From contig JAJEKV010000235.1 of the NCBI GenBank assembly GCA_021234155.1, positions 372,001-436,000 of the forward strand: 64,000 nucleotides of DNA, written 5' to 3'. The position numbers were made by a program, and so were the translations under genes. The first letter of the stretch is position 1; the number at the start of each line of letters is the position of its first letter. This document shows positions 58,787 through 64,000 of this stretch, piece after piece. The DNA is from Isoetes taiwanensis. Its lineage: Eukaryota > Streptophyta > Lycopodiopsida > Isoetales > Isoetaceae. The notes under the pieces are model-generated. The model searched no databases and was not told the DNA's origin. It was given only the letters and a program-made list of their open reading frames with translations.

Positions 58787-58960
58787 AGATGAAATGAAAT
58801 GAAATTTTATTGTTTTCGGGCTAACGACATCCATCTCCTCATCAAAGAACACAATCTCATGACTATAGAATATATCATCTAATGCCTCTTCATGGATAAG
58901 AGAACACTAGGCTCCTCATCTCCAAATCTCCAACATCCAAGCGATTTCAAAGCCTAGCTC
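58787..58960 (-). mobile_element. LINE fragment L, 3' end
   Basis: Reads LGCWRFGDEEPSVLLS then EALDDIFYSHEI, the family C-terminus. The 3' end has TTAGCCCGA (first half of the stem only), CAATAAAA and three TTTCA units before (TC)n. It may extend further up to about 59,700 in rearranged form. Confidence 0.8.
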
Positions 58961-59348
58961 CCAACAACCCCAAACAATGTATGCTCCTACTAGCATATCT
59001 AAGGTATTGTGCCTCTCATGATTTAATTGAAAACTGCTCTATATATGTCCTTAATGTCAGGAATATGCCATGCTTTTCTAGTGTAATGTCCATGCACCCA
59101 TCTCCAGGTGTTCTCTATGACCTTCAATTAGTTTATAATGCCCCATTTTCATGGCCATATCAACAATATCCAAACTACCCCCACGGGTTTCTTCTAATGC
59201 TAAGGACCAATATCAACACAAATATCTATGCACCCAGAGGTGTTCATATGTGCCTTTATTCATTTATATCCATTCCCAATGGGAAATACCGGTTTCTTCT
59301 AATGCTAACGATCGCATATCATACAAAAATCTTTACGCAAATATCAAA
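58961..59348. other. Transition region, no gene seen
   Basis: Contains a short duplication GGTTTCTTCTAATGCTAA (about 59,187 and 59,291). Parts may be decayed LINE in minus orientation. Confidence 0.35.
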
Positions 59349-61310
59349 ACATGATGCTTTTACTTATTCCATCTTAATCCCTCAAAAAATCTTTTGAAAT
59401 TTCCCCAACCATCGCCCCCGTTCTCCACAAATCTTTGTTTTCAAGGTCCCATATGCATATCAAATTTCCCAAATGTCACCTTCACATTTTTCCTTTGCAT
59501 AGCATATAAAGCCTTCAAACCCGGCATTGCGTGTTCCCTTGCTTGGTTCCAAGTCCTCTCTTTACTTGCAAGCCCAAATACGCTCCAAGGATTTGCCAAG
59601 GTTCCCCTTCATAAAAAATGTACACTCATTTATTTGCCAGAAAACACACTTTTTTTTTAGTTCAAATTAACATGCATACCTTTGGCATCACAAACTTGCA
59701 AGATTCTTGGTGTGTACCCCCTATGAGGCATAGAGGTATAATACCACCACTAATTCCTTCTTCTTTGATTCAAATCCAAAGTAGGAATACAAATCCCACT
59801 CATGATGTTTCCATAGCCCATAGATTCCCAAAAGAATCGATATTTAAACTTCCACCATCGATACCACTTGATACAATTCATAGTTTATGGGAAGCTAAAC
59901 AACTGAACAACAACATCTTATTTGAAGAACAAGATCCAAGAACATCATATATATCACGGACTAATACATTGAGGAACACGTTTAACCACCCAATAGGGTC
60001 CACTTAAGGTTATGACCGTGCAAATGGCAAGCGGCTTGGCAAACAATGTCGGCTACTCCATGTGTAGACCATGAGCAAAGACTCAATCCATAGCTACTCC
60101 ACGTAGACCACAGATCAGAAAATAATTGCAAATGCGAGTCGCCAGAGTAGTAATTTGTGACCCCCTGTCACCTTTTCGGCCATTACTCCCTCATACGGGT
60201 GAACTAGAAGATGTGCGCCCCAATTCGGAAACTAGACTCGAGCGGTTCCAACGATCTAAAGATCGTCTCAATCGAGCTCGGTTCCGGAGATATGTCAACT
60301 GAAGTTTCGGTTCTATTTATAGATCTCCACGCGACTTTAGCCCTTTTTAGCATGCGGTTGCCTTTTTTTTCTCAAAGTATCTCCTTGCCTTTAATTAGAT
60401 TAGATAACTTATCATATGAATATTATCTATGGCCTTTTCCTCAACCAATAATCATCCCAATGATAGTGCCTCGACCCTTCCATGTTTGTGCAACCACCTT
60501 TACCTTGTATTTCCCATAAGAATAAAGGTCCCTAGATACATGAGTAATGTTTGCCATGTTTTCACAACTTTACCATATTTTTCCATGCCCCCATAACCCC
60601 CTGGCGCCGTGGACCACTCCCCGTGCTATGACTCCATATCGGTCCATCCCTTCTCAAAAAGAGATCGTCGCGATCGTCAGAATGCGTTCGGTTTGGTCCA
60701 TCCCTTCTCAAAGGCGATTGTCCCATGTTCAGCGTACACGGGAGTTCCTAGACCCTGCGTAACTCAAGAATGGTTATATAAGTTATTGTACTTCCACGGT
60801 ACCTTATACCCATTGGAACCTCCACGTTTCCATTATTTTAGATCCATTGGAACCTCCACGTTTCCATTATTTTAGATCCCGCAAAACTCTAGAAGCGGTT
60901 ATGGATATCCGCGTGCTTCTGATCGATATATCCTTGTATCTCCACGGTGCTTTAATATCTTTCATTACCTCGCGGTACTACTTGATTGTATCTCCGCGAT
61001 CACGGTATCTCCGCGATACCAATCCACCATGGGTACACACAAGAAATAAATTCTTATTCTCTATTCCGCATAAAGAAAATCAACTTCTACGAACTTTACC
61101 CATAAGTGCGTCCCATAGGAAACAATTTGAGATTCCGCATCCAAATTTTAGCATCCATATCCTTGACAACTTGTCAGTAAAGTTCCTTCCCAACGCTTAA
61201 CACTAAGCAAAACGCAAACAAGGTCAAGTGTTAATATGACTTCCAAAGTCAAATATTTATACCACGACCAACCGGCCTCTCGGATCACTGCGATCGACTA
61301 CGCAATCAAA
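59349..61310 (-). mobile_element. LTR-retrotransposon unit 1 (LTR plus short interior)
   Basis: The first of three tandem units. Minus-strand order: LTR from roughly 61,250 to 59,869, with TATA box CTATAAATAG (60,322-60,313), a CGGTTGGGTGG-like block (here CTATTGGGTGG) near 59,990 and the end AATTGTATCA. A primer-binding-site-like AGTGGTATCGA follows at 59,868, then about 500 bp of interior. The interior of this unit differs strongly from units 2 and 3 and contains LINE-like pieces (CDAKGMHVNLN near 59,685; LKALYAMQRK near 59,510). The LTR part is about 97 percent like unit 2. Confidence 0.65.
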
Positions 61311-63193
61311 ACATGATGCTTTTACTTATTCCATAATCCCTCAAAGATCATAGAAATTTCCCCAACCATCGAACTTCGTTCTCCACAAGTCGGTCCCATA
61401 TGCTTCGAGCATTCTCCACGAAAGCACCGAATTTTATCGCTCGCGATGCCCGGCTTCACTTGCGGCGATGAGTCGTCAAGTCCTCCTTACTTGGACGCCA
61501 CGCTCCAAGGATTTGCCAAGGATTCGCCAGTTCACTCATATACTTGCCCCCCAACACACTTTTTGACGAAGTTCAACCCAACTGTACTTGCAGCACAAAC
61601 TTGCAAGATTCTTGGTGTGTCGCAGGCATAGAGTATAATACCACCACTAATTCCTTCTTCTTTGATTCAAATCCAAAGTAGGAATACAAATCCCGGTGAT
61701 GTTTCCATAGCCCATAGATTCCCAAAAGAATCGTAAACTTCGCTTCTCGATACCACTTGATACAATTCATAGTTTATGGGAAGCTAAACAACAGCATCTT
61801 ATTTGAAGAACAAGATCCAAGAACATCATATATATCACGGACTAATACATTGAGGAACACGTTTAACCACCCAACCGGGTCCACTTAAGGTTATGACCGT
61901 GCAAATGGCAACTGGCTTGGCAAACAATGTCTGGCTACTCCATGTAGACCATGAGCAAAGACTCAATCCATAGCTACTCCACGTAGACCACAGATCAGAA
62001 AATAATTGCAATGCAGAGTCGCTGTAGCAGTAATTTGTGACCCCCTGTCACCTTTTCGGCCATTACTCCCTCGTACGGGTGAACTAGAAGATGTGCCGCA
62101 CAATTCGAAACTAGACTCCGAGCCGGTTCCAACGATCTAAAGATCGTCTCAATCGGAGCTCTGGTTCCGGAGATATGTCCAACTGAAGTTTCGGTTCTAT
62201 TTATAGATCTCCCTGCGACTTTAGCCCTTTTTAGCATGCAGTTGCCTTTTTCTCAAAGTATCTCCTTGCCTTTAATTAGATTAGATAACTTATCATATGA
62301 ATATTATCTATGGCCTTTTCCTCAACCAATAATCATCCCAATGATAGTGCCTCGACCCCTTCCATGTTTGTGCAACCACCTTTACCTTGTATTTCCCATA
62401 AGAATAAAGGTCCCTAGATACATGAGTAATGTTTGCCATGTTTTCACAACTTTACCATATTTTTCCATGCCCCCATAACCCGGGGCCGTGGACCACTCCC
62501 CGTGCTATGACTCCATATCAGTCCATCCCTTCTCAAAAAAGAGATCGTCGCGATCGTCGAAAGTACGTTCGGTTTGGTCCATCCCTTCTCAAAGGCGATT
62601 GTCCCATGTTCAACGTACACCTGGGAGTTCCTAGACCCTGCGAACTCAAGAATGGTTATATAAGTTATTGTACTTCCACAGTACCTTATACCCATTGGAA
62701 CCTCCACGTTTCCATTATTTTTAGATCCATTGGAACCTCCACGTTTCCATTATTTTAGATCCCGCAAAACTCTAGAAGCGGTTATGGATATCGCGTGCTT
62801 TCTGATGCGATATATCCTTGTATCTCCACGGTGCTTTAATATCTTTCGTACCTCCGGCGGTACTACTTGATTGTATCTCCCGCGATACGGTATCTCCGCG
62901 ATACCAATCCACCATGGGTACACACAAGAAATAAATTCTTATTCTCTATTCGCATAAAGAAAATCAACTTACGAACTTTTACCCATAAGTGCGTCCCATA
63001 GGAAACAATTTGAGATTCCGCATCCAAATTTTAGCATCCATATCCTTGACAACTTGTCAGTAAAGTTCCTTCCCAACGCTTAACACTAAGCAAAACGCAA
63101 ACAAGGTCAAGTGTTAATATGACTTCCAAAGTCAAATATTTATACCACGACCAACCCGGCCTCTCGGATCTGCGATCGACTACGCAATCAAAA
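61311..63193 (-). mobile_element. LTR-retrotransposon unit 2
   Basis: Distance between the LTR ends of units 1 and 2 is 1,889 bp, and of units 2 and 3 is 1,877 bp. The LTR ends at 61,758 (TGTATCA), then AGTGGTATCGAGAAGCGAAG, a decayed form of the initiator-tRNA-Met site TGGTATCAGAGC. A short minus frame (61,770-61,573) starting at the PBS has no gag-pol similarity. The TATA box is at 62,206-62,197. No protease, RT or integrase is present, so the element is non-autonomous. Confidence 0.7.
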
Positions 63194-64000
63194 CATGATG
63201 CTTTTACTTATTCCATAATCCCTCAAAGATCATAGAAATTTCCCCAACCATCGAACTTCGTTCTCCACAAGTCGGTCCCATATGCTTCGAGCATTCTCCA
63301 CGAAAGCACCGAATTTTATCGCTCGCGATGCCCCGGCTTCACTTGCGGCGGTGGTCGTCAAGTCCTCCTTACTTGGGGCCACGCTCCAAGGATTTGCCAA
63401 GGATTCGCCAGTTCACTCATATACTTGCCCCCAACACACTTTTTGGCCGAAGTTCAACCCAAGCGTACTTGCGGCACAAACTTGCAAGATTCTTGGTGTG
63501 TCGCGGGCATAGAGTATAATACCACCACTAATTCCTTCTTCTTTGATTCAAATCCAAAGTAGGAATACAAATCCGGTGATGTTTCCATAGCCCATAGATT
63601 CCCAAAAGAATCGTAAACTTCGCTCGATACCACTTGATACAATTCATAGTTTATGGGAAGCTAAACAAGCCCGAACAACGACATCTTATTTGAAGAACAA
63701 GATCCAAGAACATCATATATATCCGGACTAATACATTGAGGAACACGTTTAACCACCCAACCGGGTCCACTTAAGGTTATGACCGTGCAAATGGCAAGCG
63801 GCTTGGCAAACAATGTCGGCTACTCCATGTAGACCATGAGCAAAGACTCAATCCATAGCTACTCCCGTAGACCACGGATCGAGAAAATAATTGCAATGCG
63901 AGTCATTTGTAGCGGTAATTTGTGACCCCCCCTGTCACCTTTTCGGCCATTACTCCCTCATACGGGTGAACTAGAAGATGTGCCGCCCCAATTCGGAAAC
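63194..64000 (-). mobile_element. LTR-retrotransposon unit 3 (runs off the window)
   Basis: The interior (63,194-63,634) is nearly identical to unit 2. The LTR end is at 63,635 with AGTGGTATCGAGCGAAG, then about 365 bp of LTR to the window edge. It shows the array continues. Confidence 0.7.

Noticed and set aside
59394-63642. Many frames of 60-130 codons in the LTR array as genes
   Set aside because: They repeat with the 1.88-kb period, differ by indels between units and match no gag or pol motif.

Overview
The window looks like intergenic, repeat-rich chromosomal DNA from a land plant with a large, TE-crowded genome. The host genes recognisable are plant types with GT-AG introns: an extra-large G protein (XLG), a plant CLC chloride channel, and pieces of a V-ATPase subunit a and a receptor-like cytoplasmic kinase. 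There are no operons, no Shine-Dalgarno-led genes and no CRISPR. A fern or another large-genome non-angiosperm would fit, but that is inference. No tRNA, rRNA or snRNA gene was recognised.

Layout. 1-6,790: degraded LINE pieces, a (TC)n tract and one LINE with promoter-like leader, ORF1 and half of ORF2. 6,790-9,030: low-copy tandem and interspersed repeats. 9,031-10,746: LINE-B. 11,475-13,728 (minus): the N-terminal five exons of an XLG gene. 14,276-17,465: LINE-C, the most complete ORF2. 18,805-21,200: two LINE remnants. 21,200-25,060: T-rich repeats, unrecognised minus-strand ORFs and a hAT-like MITE. 26,388-30,124 (minus): CLC copy 1. 31,380-33,845: an LTR-like stretch, a kinase exon, five V-ATPase a exon remnants and an inverted pair of an unclassified repeat. 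34,458-35,297: a 420-bp tandem duplication. 38,185-40,720: a LINE remnant and an unusual GC-rich element. 40,861-46,863: a hAT transposon with a decayed transposase. 46,888-49,893 (minus): four LINE fragments chained through their GA-rich tails. 49,934-55,259 (minus): CLC copy 2, invaded by a TRIM retrotransposon that itself carries a polyadenylated retrocopy. 58,107-58,960 (minus): more chained LINE ends. 59,349-64,000: a tandem multimer of an LTR-retrotransposon unit of about 1.88 kb.

How it fits together. The dominant agent is one L1-like LINE clade. Its 3' ends share a small stem-loop (AGACC-loop-GGTCT) followed by a GACG motif, TTTCA repeats and a (TC)n microsatellite. New copies repeatedly sit directly against the (TC)n tail of an older copy, so most GA/CT microsatellites here are LINE tails. 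LINE sequence also lies at both breakpoints of CLC copy 2. The two CLC copies are broken at different places. No intact, obviously functional gene is fully contained in the window; XLG is the best candidate, and its Galpha part is missing.

All calls come from reading the sequence and translated frames by eye. Family names rest on motif recognition, not on database searches.
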